Origin: Rikenellaceae bacterium
GTDB taxonomy: Bacteria; Bacteroidota; Bacteroidia; Bacteroidales; Rikenellaceae
DNA length: 64,000 nucleotides
Direction of reading: 5' to 3'
Assembly (NCBI GenBank): GCA_015059955.1
Contig: SUZK01000005.1
Location: 124,001 to 188,000, forward strand
Program-made: the position numbers and the translations under genes
Notes under the pieces: generated by a model
What the model was told of the DNA's origin: nothing
Database searches by the model: none
What the model saw: only the letters and a program-made list of their open reading frames with translations
Shown here: piece by piece, positions 17,378-25,360 of the stretch
Layout of the letters: each line of letters starts with the position of its first letter
Numbering within the stretch: position 1 is the first letter of the stretch

Positions 17378-19723
17378 ATGACAAAGGTGCTTAAAATTCG
17401 CGACCTCACATTGCGTGATGGTCAGCAGTCGTCATTCGCAACACGTATGACTCAGCAGCAGGTAGACCGCTGCCTACCTTACTACAAGGATGCAGGTTTC
17501 TACGCTATGGAGGTATGGGGCGGTGCTGTGCCCGACTCTGTAATGCGTTACCTCAACGAGAACCCTTGGACTCGTTTGGAGACTATCAAGAAGGCAGTAG
17601 GCGACGTATCGAAGCTCACAGCATTGTCACGCGGTCGTAACCTCTTCGGTTACGCTCCATATACCGACGAGATTATCGACGGTTTCTCACGCAACGCTAT
17701 CGAGAGCGGCTTGGGCATCATGCGTATCTTCGACGCTTTGAACGACGTTGACAACGTTAAGTCAACAATCAAGTATATCAAGCAGTATGGCGGTATCGCC
17801 GACTGCGCTGTCTGCTACACCGTAGACCCTAAGTACAACGACGGCGAGGAGCACGAGAAGGTATTTACCGATGAGTACTTCCTCGACAAGGCTCGTCAGA
17901 TGGCAGAGCTTGGTGCCGACATGATTACCATCAAGGATATGTCGGGCCTTATTCCTCCTGCACGTGTGGCAGGCCTCATCAAGCTTCTTAAGAGGGAGCT
18001 TGGCGTAACCGTTGACTTCCACACACACTGTACCCCAGGCTATGGCCTCGGCTCGGTATATGCAGCTATCGTGGCTGGTGTCGACATCGTTGATACCAAC
18101 TGCTGGTGGTTTGGTGGTGGCACAGGTGCTCCTGCCGTAGAGCTTGTATACCTCTTCTGTAAGAAGTTGGGCATCGAGCTTGGCGCTAACATGGAGGCTG
18201 TGGCTAAGATTAACGTTCAGTTGAAGGATATCCGCAAGGAGCTTGAGCTGTCGGTATTTGGCGCAGAGAAGCCTCTTCCAAAGCCATTCAACCCACTTAC
18301 CGACGAGGTGCCTGCTGAGGTTGACGCACTACTCGACCGCTGCGTGAAGGCAGCTCAGGAGGAGAACTGGGATGAGCTTCTTGTAGCATCACAGGCTATC
18401 GAGGCATACTTCGGCTTCCCAGCACCTAACAAGCTCGTTCAGGATGCGGAGATTCCTGGTGGTATGTACTCTAACATGGTGGCACAGCTCAAGCAGCTCG
18501 GCGCTGAGGACATCCTCCCACGCGCTATGGAGCTTATTCCTCCCGTACGTCTTGCAGCGGGTCTTCCACCTCTCGTAACTCCTACATCGCAGATTGTGGG
18601 CGCTCAGGCCGTAAACTGCGCTATGGACGAGAAGGCAGGTCGTGCTATGTACACCAACAAGTCGGCACAGTTCGTAGGCCTTGTTAAGGGTGACTATGGC
18701 CGCACTCCAGTTAAGATTTCAGAGGACTTCCGCGAGAAGATTTGTGGCTTCCGCGAGGAGCGTCCTTACGATACATCGAAGTACCAGAAGCAGCCTAACC
18801 CAACGTTGGAGGAGGCTGGTGGCGTACTCTTGGCCGAGAACGAGAAGGAGGAGCTCTTGCTCGAGTTGTTCCCACTTGTGGCTAAGGCATACCTCACAGG
18901 TGTTAAGAAGGCAGCATACGCCGAGAAGGTAGCCGCCGACCCATCACTCAAGAAGGAGGAGAAGGTTGAGCTTCAGCCTATCACTGGCGACACCATCTGC
19001 GCCCCACTTCCAGGCCGCGTTATCGAGCTTAAGGTGAAGGTGGGCGACACCGTAGCCGTAGGTCAGGAGGTTGCCATCCTTGAGGCTATGAAGATGGAGA
19101 ACTCTATCACCTCGGATTACGCTGGTAAGGTTAAGCAGATTATCGTCAAGGAGGGTGACACCGTACAGGCTGAGGGCATCATCATCGAGATTGAGAGCGC
19201 TAAGGCTGGTGCTGCCGCTGGTGGCAAGCGCCCTGTTACGGGCAAGGCCGTATCGGCACCACTCCCAGGTCGTGTTATCGAGCTTAAGGTGAAGGTGGGC
19301 GATAAGGTAGCTGCTGGTCAGGAGGTGATGATTCTCGAGGCTATGAAGATGGAGAACTCGATTACTACCGACTATGCTGGCTTCGTGAAGCAGATATTGG
19401 TAGCCGAGGGTGACACCGTAGCTGCTGATGCTATCCTTATCGAGGTTGCCGACTCTATGGAGGATGAGGCAGCTGAGGCAGGTGCTGAGCGCAAGGTTAC
19501 GGCTGCCGATGGCAAGACCGTGAACGCTCCACTCCCAGGCCGCGTTATCGAGATTAAGGTTAAGGCCGGTGATACAGTTACCATGGGCCAGGAGGTGATG
19601 ATTCTTGAGGCTATGAAGATGGAGAACTCCATCTCGTCGGACTACGCAGGTAAGGTTCTTGGCTTGTTGGTAGCCGAGGGTGATACCGTGCAGGCTGACC
19701 AGCCTCTCGTGGTTATTGAATAA
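17378..19723 (+). CDS. Biotin-dependent carboxyltransferase (OadA/pyruvate carboxylase B type) with three biotinyl domains
   Basis: 781 residues from ATG 17378; a GTG at 17369 would add three. The first 460 or so form the HMGL-type carboxyltransferase domain (IRDLTLRDGQQSSFATR, DFHTHCTPGYG, PTSQIVGAQA) and the conserved C-terminal domain of oxaloacetate decarboxylase alpha or pyruvate carboxylase B. Then follow three tandem biotinyl domains rather than the usual one, each with APLPGRVIE...EAMKMENSI. The biotinylated lysines would be Lys572, Lys657 and Lys747. The enzyme transfers carboxyl groups between biotin and pyruvate or oxaloacetate in the cytoplasm. No partner carboxylase or membrane subunits are nearby. 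Its own promoter and terminator indicate a single-gene unit. Confidence 0.92.
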   Translation: MTKVLKIRDLTLRDGQQSSFATRMTQQQVDRCLPYYKDAGFYAMEVWGGAVPDSVMRYLNENPWTRLETIKKAVGDVSKLTALSRGRNLFGYAPYTDEIIDGFSRNAIESGLGIMRIFDALNDVDNVKSTIKYIKQYGGIADCAVCYTVDPKYNDGEEHEKVFTDEYFLDKARQMAELGADMITIKDMSGLIPPARVAGLIKLLKRELGVTVDFHTHCTPGYGLGSVYAAIVAGVDIVDTNCWWFGGGTGAPAVELVYLFCKKLGIELGANMEAVAKINVQLKDIRKELELSVFGAEKPLPKPFNPLTDEVPAEVDALLDRCVKAAQEENWDELLVASQAIEAYFGFPAPNKLVQDAEIPGGMYSNMVAQLKQLGAEDILPRAMELIPPVRLAAGLPPLVTPTSQIVGAQAVNCAMDEKAGRAMYTNKSAQFVGLVKGDYGRTPVKISEDFREKICGFREERPYDTSKYQKQPNPTLEEAGGVLLAENEKEELLLELFPLVAKAYLTGVKKAAYAEKVAADPSLKKEEKVELQPITGDTICAPLPGRVIELKVKVGDTVAVGQEVAILEAMKMENSITSDYAGKVKQIIVKEGDTVQAEGIIIEIESAKAGAAAGGKRPVTGKAVSAPLPGRVIELKVKVGDKVAAGQEVMILEAMKMENSITTDYAGFVKQILVAEGDTVAADAILIEVADSMEDEAAEAGAERKVTAADGKTVNAPLPGRVIEIKVKAGDTVTMGQEVMILEAMKMENSISSDYAGKVLGLLVAEGDTVQADQPLVVIE

Positions 19724-19746
19724 GGCTTAGAGGCTGAATAAAAAGT

Positions 19747-19778
19747 GGGGGTGGCTAAAATACTTTTTAGTCATCCCC
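19747..19778. terminator. Terminator hairpin after the carboxyltransferase gene
   Basis: GGGGGTGGCTAAAA and TTTTAGTCATCCCC form a 14-bp stem with two G-U pairs. It serves the plus strand and possibly the minus-strand gene beyond. A close copy stands beside the second family 2 repeat at 45434. Confidence 0.7.
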
Positions 19779-19787
19779 ATTTTGTTG

Positions 19788-19977
19788 GAGGTTGAAGAAA
19801 AAGATGTAGTTTTAGGCCTAAGTGCCTTTTCACCGCTCACGCTCGGCATAGTCTGCAAGCAGCCTCTGCTCTCACTTAATCGCGGCGCTGCGAAGCCCGA
19901 AAAAGCGGAGTTTACTCGGCGTAAATGAGCATTTTGAGGGCAAGCATAACGACAAAATACACTTTTTATTCAGCCTC
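19788..19977. repeat. Inverted-repeat-ended element, family 2, copy A (190 bp)
   Basis: Left end GAGGTTGAAGAAAAAG and right end CTTTTTATTCAGCCTC are inverted copies with two mismatches. Relative to copy B it has a 70-bp extra segment at 19820-19889. The right end overlaps the 3' end of the DUF6371-like gene: its GAGGCTGAATAA read on the minus strand supplies that gene's last three codons and stop. A further loose copy of the end sequence (GAGGCTGAATAAAAAG) lies at 19730-19745 on the other side of the terminator. Confidence 0.7.
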
Positions 19978-20973
19978 CTTTTTAAGGTCGGCTATGTCTG
20001 CGCCCTGTTCTCTCCCCTCCATAAACGACGATACGCGGTAGCTGAAGCCCACCTCCGCGGCGATGGAGGCTATCTTCTCGCTCCACATCTGATACCCCTT
20101 GCCCTCGTCGGGGAAGAGCACCACATCGCGCCCCTTGAGTGGCCGCAGCCGCTCTGCCGTAAGCCCCGACATCGAGTCCACCGCGACCCACACCATCCAC
20201 GGCATAAGTATAGCCCCCACGTGCGCCGTCTTCGCTGCCTCCACAACGGCAACCCTCGATGTGGGGCGCTGAGGTAGCAGATGCTCACCATAGAGGCACT
20301 GTGTAAGCTCCCACCCCTCAGGCAGTATGCCCTCGCGGCGCATAACGGCGTGTACCCAGTCGAACGACGCCCCATCCTTACGGCGCTTGCCCGTAGCCTC
20401 GTCGTAGGCCATAATCTTGCCCGTGCGCACACGACCCTTGATGTCGACCTGCCAGAAGATAACATGGTCGTTAATGCCGCCTATAAGGTAGTCGATATAT
20501 ATTCGTCGTGCCTCCTTCACACCATAGGTGCGGCATAGCCATCGTCGATATGTCGAGTCGCCACCCAACGTCTGCTCCATAAACCATCGCGGCAATGGTG
20601 TTATGCCGTGTGGCTGGGGTTTTGGGGTGGTTGGTTGGTTATTTTCCCTATGGTTTTGACCAACCAACCATCCATCACTCTTCCTCTGTGGCTGAGGTTT
20701 TAGAGTGGTTGGTTGGTTATTTTCCCTATGGTTTTGACCAACCAACCACCCATCACTCTTCCACGGATTATCAGTAAAGTATTGTTTGGGGGTATAGTGA
20801 TACCCACATTTATCAAGACGATTACACTTACCTACGTTATCATTGATATATATATTATTATTATATGTATCAATATAACGAGTAAATGATTGTTTACGGC
20901 CACACTGAGGACAGGTATAGCGACTACCTCGCCCTCTATATCTCTCAAGCTGATATCTATAATTATTATTCAT
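19966..20973 (-). CDS. DUF6371-like Zn-ribbon/toprim-like protein of a mobile or plasmid replication module
   Basis: 335 residues. The N terminus has a zinc-ribbon (CPQC at about 21-24, later CNRLDKC). After it come two 26-residue tandem repeats, each containing WLVGQNHRENNQPTT, encoded by 78-bp direct repeats that carry palindromes. The C-terminal half looks toprim-like, with RVAVVEAAKTA and VVLFPDEGKGY giving the Glu and Asp positions of a primase or DnaG-type fold. Such proteins occur with RepA-like ATPases in Bacteroidetes mobile elements, as here. The terminal EAE-stop is supplied by a family 2 repeat, so the original C terminus may be lost. I infer a remnant or domesticated replication gene. 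Confidence 0.7.
   Translation of the reverse strand: MNNNYRYQLERYRGRGSRYTCPQCGRKQSFTRYIDTYNNNIYINDNVGKCNRLDKCGYHYTPKQYFTDNPWKSDGWLVGQNHRENNQPTTLKPQPQRKSDGWLVGQNHRENNQPTTPKPQPHGITPLPRWFMEQTLGGDSTYRRWLCRTYGVKEARRIYIDYLIGGINDHVIFWQVDIKGRVRTGKIMAYDEATGKRRKDGASFDWVHAVMRREGILPEGWELTQCLYGEHLLPQRPTSRVAVVEAAKTAHVGAILMPWMVWVAVDSMSGLTAERLRPLKGRDVVLFPDEGKGYQMWSEKIASIAAEVGFSYRVSSFMEGREQGADIADLKKEAE
20628..20748. repeat. Two palindromic repeats inside the DUF6371-like gene
   Basis: Two copies, at 20628-20670 and 20706-20748, each with 11-12 bp arms (GGTTGGTTGGT / ACCAACCAACC) around an 18-nt centre. They sit in 78-bp direct repeats, a multiple of three, so the frame is kept. A third copy lies upstream of the gene in the opposite orientation. 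Confidence 0.85.
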
Positions 20974-21091
20974 ACTGATACTATATATGTATATATTGTT
21001 ATGTATATATTATTATTGAGATTTATATTAGTTGGTGGTTGGTTGGTCAAAACATAGGGAAAATAACCAACCAACCACTAACCATACGTCA
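20974..21091. other. AT-rich spacer with inverted palindrome copy, possible origin-like region
   Basis: 118 bp between the two replication-type genes. It holds runs of TATATA over 20980-21025 and a palindrome copy (21036-21077) inverted relative to those in the adjacent gene, with one base missing. AT-rich DNA beside repeats and a RepA-like gene resembles a plasmid origin, but no iteron array is evident. Confidence 0.35.
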
Positions 21092-22096
21092 TTAGGCGAT
21101 TCTCTTTAGAGCCTCAATGACTGACGCGTGCGACTTATAACCGAGCTCTTCGGCAATTTGTCGATAGCTCATACCCTCCTCGCGCATGGCGCGCATAAGC
21201 TCTATACGTTCGCGCTCGTCGTCATCCTCCGTACGCTCTTTTAGGCGTGCAAAGGGTACACGTTCGCCCGTAGCCTCGAAGTTAAGACCCGCGGTGAAGC
21301 GTAGCTCGAACGAGTCGTGTTTGTACTCCTCGGCAAGGTAGTTACCCTTGACCATGCAGAGGTGGCGTATGTCGTGGCGCTCAGGGTCGGGGCGTAGCTC
21401 CATCATTAGTCGCATCTTAGCCTCGAAGCCCTGCGAGCCTATGGCGTTGTGCTTCGATGGCGCAAGGCTCTCGGTGCGCTTGCCCGTATGGTGCAGGAAG
21501 ATAAAGAGCGTCGAGTGCTTGTGTGCCAACTGCGAGAAGCAGTTTAAGAAGCTACGTACGCGGTTGTTCTCGTTCATAGGACCAGTGTAGAGGTCGGCAA
21601 AGGCATCGACAATAACAAGGTCGGCAGGGCGCTCCTCAAGGTTTTTATCGAGTGTGTCGAGGAGGTTTTCCGTGTCGAAGATGAAGTCGAGCGTAGAGAA
21701 TGCCTCCTTAGGCAAGCATAGCTCCTCTATCTGCCTCTGCATCAGTGTACTCAGCGCGCCCTCGTCATCCTCCGTGGCGATGTATATCGCACGCCTATGT
21801 AGTGGTCGTAACTCGAAGCCGAGGTAGCTTTTACGCCCCGATGCTACGGCCATCGCAAGGCCACGTAGGAGTGTCGACTTACCCGAGTCGGAGGTGCCCA
21901 CAAGGGCCGCTACGCCTGTGCGTGGGAGGATGGGGTCAAGCAGACAATCGAGGCTCTCGCGCGGCTTGGAGAGCATATCGAAGCCATTAACAAGATACTT
22001 GCGGTATACCGCCTTTTCGGCCTCGTGCTCGAGGCGCATCTCCTCGACCAAGCGCTCGGTGTCTTGGCGAAGCTTTTCGATTAAATTCTCAGACAT
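21092..22096 (-). CDS. RepA-like AAA/RecA-fold ATPase with C-terminal HTH
   Basis: 334 residues. The Walker A motif GTSDSGKST is near residue 67 and the Walker B-like DLVIVDAFADLY near 165; IFLHHTGK fits the sensor region of hexameric RepA-type helicases (RSF1010 RepA/DnaB-like). The C terminus (MREEGMSYRQIAEELGYKSH) reads as a helix-turn-helix. This family unwinds DNA at plasmid origins and is common in Bacteroidetes conjugative or integrated elements. It lies upstream of the DUF6371-like gene on the same strand with its own -7 box at 22183-22190. No integrase, mobilisation gene or attachment site is visible, so the module looks orphaned. Confidence 0.82.
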   Translation of the reverse strand: MSENLIEKLRQDTERLVEEMRLEHEAEKAVYRKYLVNGFDMLSKPRESLDCLLDPILPRTGVAALVGTSDSGKSTLLRGLAMAVASGRKSYLGFELRPLHRRAIYIATEDDEGALSTLMQRQIEELCLPKEAFSTLDFIFDTENLLDTLDKNLEERPADLVIVDAFADLYTGPMNENNRVRSFLNCFSQLAHKHSTLFIFLHHTGKRTESLAPSKHNAIGSQGFEAKMRLMMELRPDPERHDIRHLCMVKGNYLAEEYKHDSFELRFTAGLNFEATGERVPFARLKERTEDDDERERIELMRAMREEGMSYRQIAEELGYKSHASVIEALKRIA

Positions 22097-22182
22097 GGTG
22101 ATTTAGGTTTTTGTGATTATAAAAATAAGTCTCTTGAGCGCAGAACGGCGCCTCGCAAAGTTCAAGAACTGAACTCTGGGTG

Positions 22183-22190
22183 CAAATATA
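22183..22190 (-). promoter_or_regulatory. -7 promoter box of the RepA-like gene
   Basis: TATATTTG on the minus strand, 86 bases upstream of the start codon. Confidence 0.5.
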
Positions 22191-22384
22191 CAACAAGAAA
22201 ATGGCTTTGTCAAGGGTTTTAGGCTAAAAAATTTAACGACCGAGGGTTAAATTGCTGAACGCAAGAGAGATGAGATTATGGGGAAAGTGGAGATAATGTT
22301 GCAGGCGCGTTTCAAACATTTTGCAACGATATTAAATTTTCGTTACATTGTAATTTCGCTATTGCATCTCACTTTTCGTCATAA
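22191..22384. other. Divergent intergenic region without a gene
   Basis: About 190 bp between the RepA-like gene promoter and the cotransporter promoter. It is AT-rich with no convincing reading frame, RNA or repeat. Confidence 0.4.
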
Positions 22385-22392
22385 TATATTTG
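22385..22392 (+). promoter_or_regulatory. -7 promoter box of the Na/Pi cotransporter gene
   Basis: TATATTTG on the plus strand, 64 bases before the ATG at 22457. Confidence 0.55.
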
Positions 22393-22456
22393 CATCGTAA
22401 AAAGTGCTCGACGATGAGCCACAAACGACGATAACAATATACAAACGATAAAGATT

Positions 22457-24166
22457 ATGATGATTATTCTACAACTATTGGGCGCCTTGGGCATGTTCCT
22501 CTACGGTATGAACCTTATGAGCGCAGGCCTTCAGAAGGCCGCAGGTAGTAAGATGCGCAATCTGCTCGCATCAATGACATCGAACCCCTTTAAGGGTGTA
22601 ATGACAGGTCTTGGCGTAACATCGGTCATCCAGTCGTCATCAGCAACGACCGTGATGACCGTTGGTTTTGTTAATGCAGGGTTGTTGACCCTTACGCAGG
22701 CCATCGGCGTAATCATGGGTGCCAACATCGGTACTACGGTTACAGCATGGATGGTATCGCTGTTAGGCTTCAAGGCCGACATCTCGATATTCGCTATTCC
22801 ATTGATGGCCGTAGGCTTTATTCTGAGCCTCTCGAAGCGTGACAAGCGACGCCACATAAGTGAGCTTATCATCGGCTTCTCGCTGCTCTTCCTCGGTCTA
22901 TCGCTTATGAAGAGCTCGGTGCCACCTCTCAACGAGGAGTCGTTAGCCTTCATCCAGAACTGGACAAGCTATGGCTTTGGCTCGGTGCTTATCTTCATGG
23001 TGTTCGGTACGGTGCTAACGCTTGTGTTGCAGTCGTCGTCGGCAACTATGGCCCTCACGCTCATCATGGTAAACATGGGCTGGATACCATTCGAGATGGG
23101 TGCGGCGATGGTGCTTGGCGAGAATATCGGTACTACCATCACGGCAAATATCGCAGCAGCGGTAGGTAATGCCAACGCTAAGCGTGCTGCCCTTGCACAC
23201 ACGGTCTTCAACCTCTTCGGTGTGGTTTGGGCGCTCGCCCTCTTCCACCCATTCCTTAAGCTCGTGGGCATGACAATCACCTGGATGGGCCTGCCTAACC
23301 CATTGGATATCGACCACTCGGCAGGCATCGTAATGACAGCAGACCAGGAGATGGCATCACTCTACGGTATCTCGATGCTACACACGCTCTTCAACATCAT
23401 CAACACCTTGATTCTCGTATGGTTCATCAAGTACATCGTAGCCATCGTGACACGCCTAATCAAGGATAAGCAGCAGGGCGACGAGGAGGATAACGTGAAA
23501 CTCAAGTTTATCGACGCAGGCCCACTCTCGACAGCCGAGTTGGCGGTAGGTCAGGCACGTAACGAGGCTATACACCTCGCCGAGATTACACGCCGCGAGA
23601 TAGACACCATACGTCGTGCGGTGAACACATCGAATGGCAAGGAGTTCGACACAGCGTGCCAGAGGCTTGTTAAGTACGAGGAGATATCGGACCGCATAGA
23701 GTTCGAGATTGCGCAGTTCCTCAACGCTCTTCCCGAGGATAGCATCTCGGAGGAGACACGCACTGAGACAAAGCGTATGTACCGCATCATTGGCGAGTTG
23801 GAGAGCCTCGGTGACTCGGGCGAGAGCATCAGCCGCATCCTCGCACGCCGCAACAGCCATAACCAAAGCTTCACGGAGCAGCAGCGCGAGCACCTCGGCC
23901 AGATACTGGATGCTGTGGACAAGGCCTATGGTGTGATGATAGATAACCTCAAGGCCGAGAGCATCGACCAGAGGGGTGTAGATGTAGCTACGGAGATTGA
24001 GATTGAGATAAACACTCTACGTGACGAGATGCGCGAGGCGGAGCTTCAAGCAATGGAGCGCGATGGCGTCAAGTATCAGGCGAGCGTCTACTACCTCGAC
24101 ACTCTCTCCGAGATTGAGCGTATGGGCGACTACATAATCAACGTGTCGCAGGCGCTGACTAAGTAG
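22457..24166 (+). CDS. Na+/phosphate cotransporter with C-terminal PhoU-like domain
   Basis: 569 residues. The membrane part (about 1-330) holds two inverted repeats, each with the substrate-binding motif QSSSAT (residues 59-64 and about 191-196) and GANIGTT / GENIGTT. This is the NptA/type II Na-Pi family, which imports phosphate with sodium. The soluble C-terminal region (about 350-569) is helical and charged, matching PhoU-like four-helix bundles that often regulate phosphate uptake. A single gene with its own -7 box; no Pho box was recognised. Confidence 0.92.
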   Translation: MMIILQLLGALGMFLYGMNLMSAGLQKAAGSKMRNLLASMTSNPFKGVMTGLGVTSVIQSSSATTVMTVGFVNAGLLTLTQAIGVIMGANIGTTVTAWMVSLLGFKADISIFAIPLMAVGFILSLSKRDKRRHISELIIGFSLLFLGLSLMKSSVPPLNEESLAFIQNWTSYGFGSVLIFMVFGTVLTLVLQSSSATMALTLIMVNMGWIPFEMGAAMVLGENIGTTITANIAAAVGNANAKRAALAHTVFNLFGVVWALALFHPFLKLVGMTITWMGLPNPLDIDHSAGIVMTADQEMASLYGISMLHTLFNIINTLILVWFIKYIVAIVTRLIKDKQQGDEEDNVKLKFIDAGPLSTAELAVGQARNEAIHLAEITRREIDTIRRAVNTSNGKEFDTACQRLVKYEEISDRIEFEIAQFLNALPEDSISEETRTETKRMYRIIGELESLGDSGESISRILARRNSHNQSFTEQQREHLGQILDAVDKAYGVMIDNLKAESIDQRGVDVATEIEIEINTLRDEMREAELQAMERDGVKYQASVYYLDTLSEIERMGDYIINVSQALTK

Positions 24167-24226
24167 ACACGCCAAGTGTGGCAGGTATCACACGGGCAAC
24201 TATTTGGAAGTTTCATAGATGTTTCA

Positions 24227-24234
24227 TATCTTTG
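24227..24234 (+). promoter_or_regulatory. -7 promoter box of the 185-aa barrel gene
   Basis: TATCTTTG, with TTTG at 24203-24206 as the -33 element at the expected 20-base spacing; 19 bases before the ATG. Confidence 0.65.
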
Positions 24235-24253
24235 TGCAAAACAGAGATAGCCC

Positions 24254-24811
24254 ATGAGACGATTAACAGTGATAGTTGCAGCGATGATGCTTGCCACACT
24301 TCCTCTATCAGCACAGGAGCATAAACGCCCCGACTACGGCAAGAACGAGATTGGCGTGTCGTATGGTTACTTGACGAACAATATGACGGTAGCCGTATTT
24401 GCCGAGGTACTCACCTTGGGTCACTCCGACATCGACTCCTTCTACTCGGGCGGTGCGAGTATCAACTATCTGCACTATGTGCATCCCGTCGTCGGCGTGG
24501 GTGCTGTGGCTACCTATGAGTATGGCTGGGAGCCAGAGCATGCCGCCGACTTCCACCACCACTACTACACACTGATGCCTCAGGTCAAGATATACTGGTT
24601 CAACCACAAATATGTGGCTATGTACTCGCGTATTGGCATAGGTGCCACCTATCTCCATGGGCGTAGAGATGGTGCGCGTGACACGTCGTGGCGTCCCGCA
24701 TTCCAACTCTCGGGCATCTGCCTCGAGGCGGGTGGCAGGGTGCGTGGCTTCTTGGAGTTAGCCCTCGGCAATATGGGCAATCTCCTTGCAGGCGTCAAGG
24801 TCAACTTTTAG
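24254..24811 (+). CDS. Small outer-membrane beta-barrel protein
   Basis: 185 residues with signal peptide (cut after ATLPLSA) and a C-terminal LLAGVKVNF ending in phenylalanine. The NEIGVSYGYLTNN start and strand pattern fit an 8-10 strand barrel. It resembles the proteins at 12575 and 13312 in the LEAGGRVRGFLELALGNMG segment. It stands alone, convergent with the thiamine operon, with 10 bases between their stops. Function unknown. Confidence 0.75.
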   Translation: MRRLTVIVAAMMLATLPLSAQEHKRPDYGKNEIGVSYGYLTNNMTVAVFAEVLTLGHSDIDSFYSGGASINYLHYVHPVVGVGAVATYEYGWEPEHAADFHHHYYTLMPQVKIYWFNHKYVAMYSRIGIGATYLHGRRDGARDTSWRPAFQLSGICLEAGGRVRGFLELALGNMGNLLAGVKVNF

Positions 24812-24821
24812 ACCGCCATCA

Positions 24822-25355
24822 TCAGCGATATATCGCACCCGACATCGCAGCACCACCAAAGCCGACTCTTTCGAGGTAGGATAGCTTATCAGGCGTAACA
24901 CCCCCAAGCGCCACCACCCTATCATCAATAACCCCCTCGGCGGCAGCTCGACGTAGCACCTCATCACTAAATGCCGAGTGGTAGTTCGCCTTCGATATGC
25001 TATCGAAGATGGGGCTTAGGAAGAGGTAGTCGCACTCCGCCTTATAGCGTACAACCTCCTCTAACGAGTGGCACGACCGCGTGCGTGTACCTCGATAGCC
25101 ATCGGGCAGGTGCGCGATATTTCTATTTATGTGAACACCACGCAGCGCAAACTCCTCATACAACGTATAGTAGTCGTGGATAACGATTTTGGCACGCTCG
25201 GCAGGTGTTAGCTCTCTGAGCAGTGTTCTACAATAGTCAACCGTAGCATCGGGCTTGCGAAGATGCACAATATCGACGCTACCTGCGAGGAGGCGCCGAA
25301 TGATGGCAACCTCCCCGCGGATAGCATTGGGCAGTGTTATGGCTATTAAAAGCAT
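24822..25355 (-). CDS. Second thiamine-phosphate synthase-like/TenI-like protein
   Basis: 177 residues from ATG 25355, 5 bases past the upstream stop. A ThiE/TenI-type barrel: IVHLRKPDATVDYC, VHINRNIAHLP, SCHSLEEVVRYKAECDYLFLSPIFDSISKANY and VALGGVTPDKL. TenI uses this fold to aromatise the thiazole intermediate, whereas ThiE joins thiazole and pyrimidine. A full ThiE is already encoded at 26161, so this copy is more likely the tautomerase. Lys is kept in HLRKPD. Last gene of the riboswitch-controlled operon. Confidence 0.8.
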   Translation of the reverse strand: MLLIAITLPNAIRGEVAIIRRLLAGSVDIVHLRKPDATVDYCRTLLRELTPAERAKIVIHDYYTLYEEFALRGVHINRNIAHLPDGYRGTRTRSCHSLEEVVRYKAECDYLFLSPIFDSISKANYHSAFSDEVLRRAAAEGVIDDRVVALGGVTPDKLSYLERVGFGGAAMSGAIYR

Positions 25356-25360
25356 CTCGG

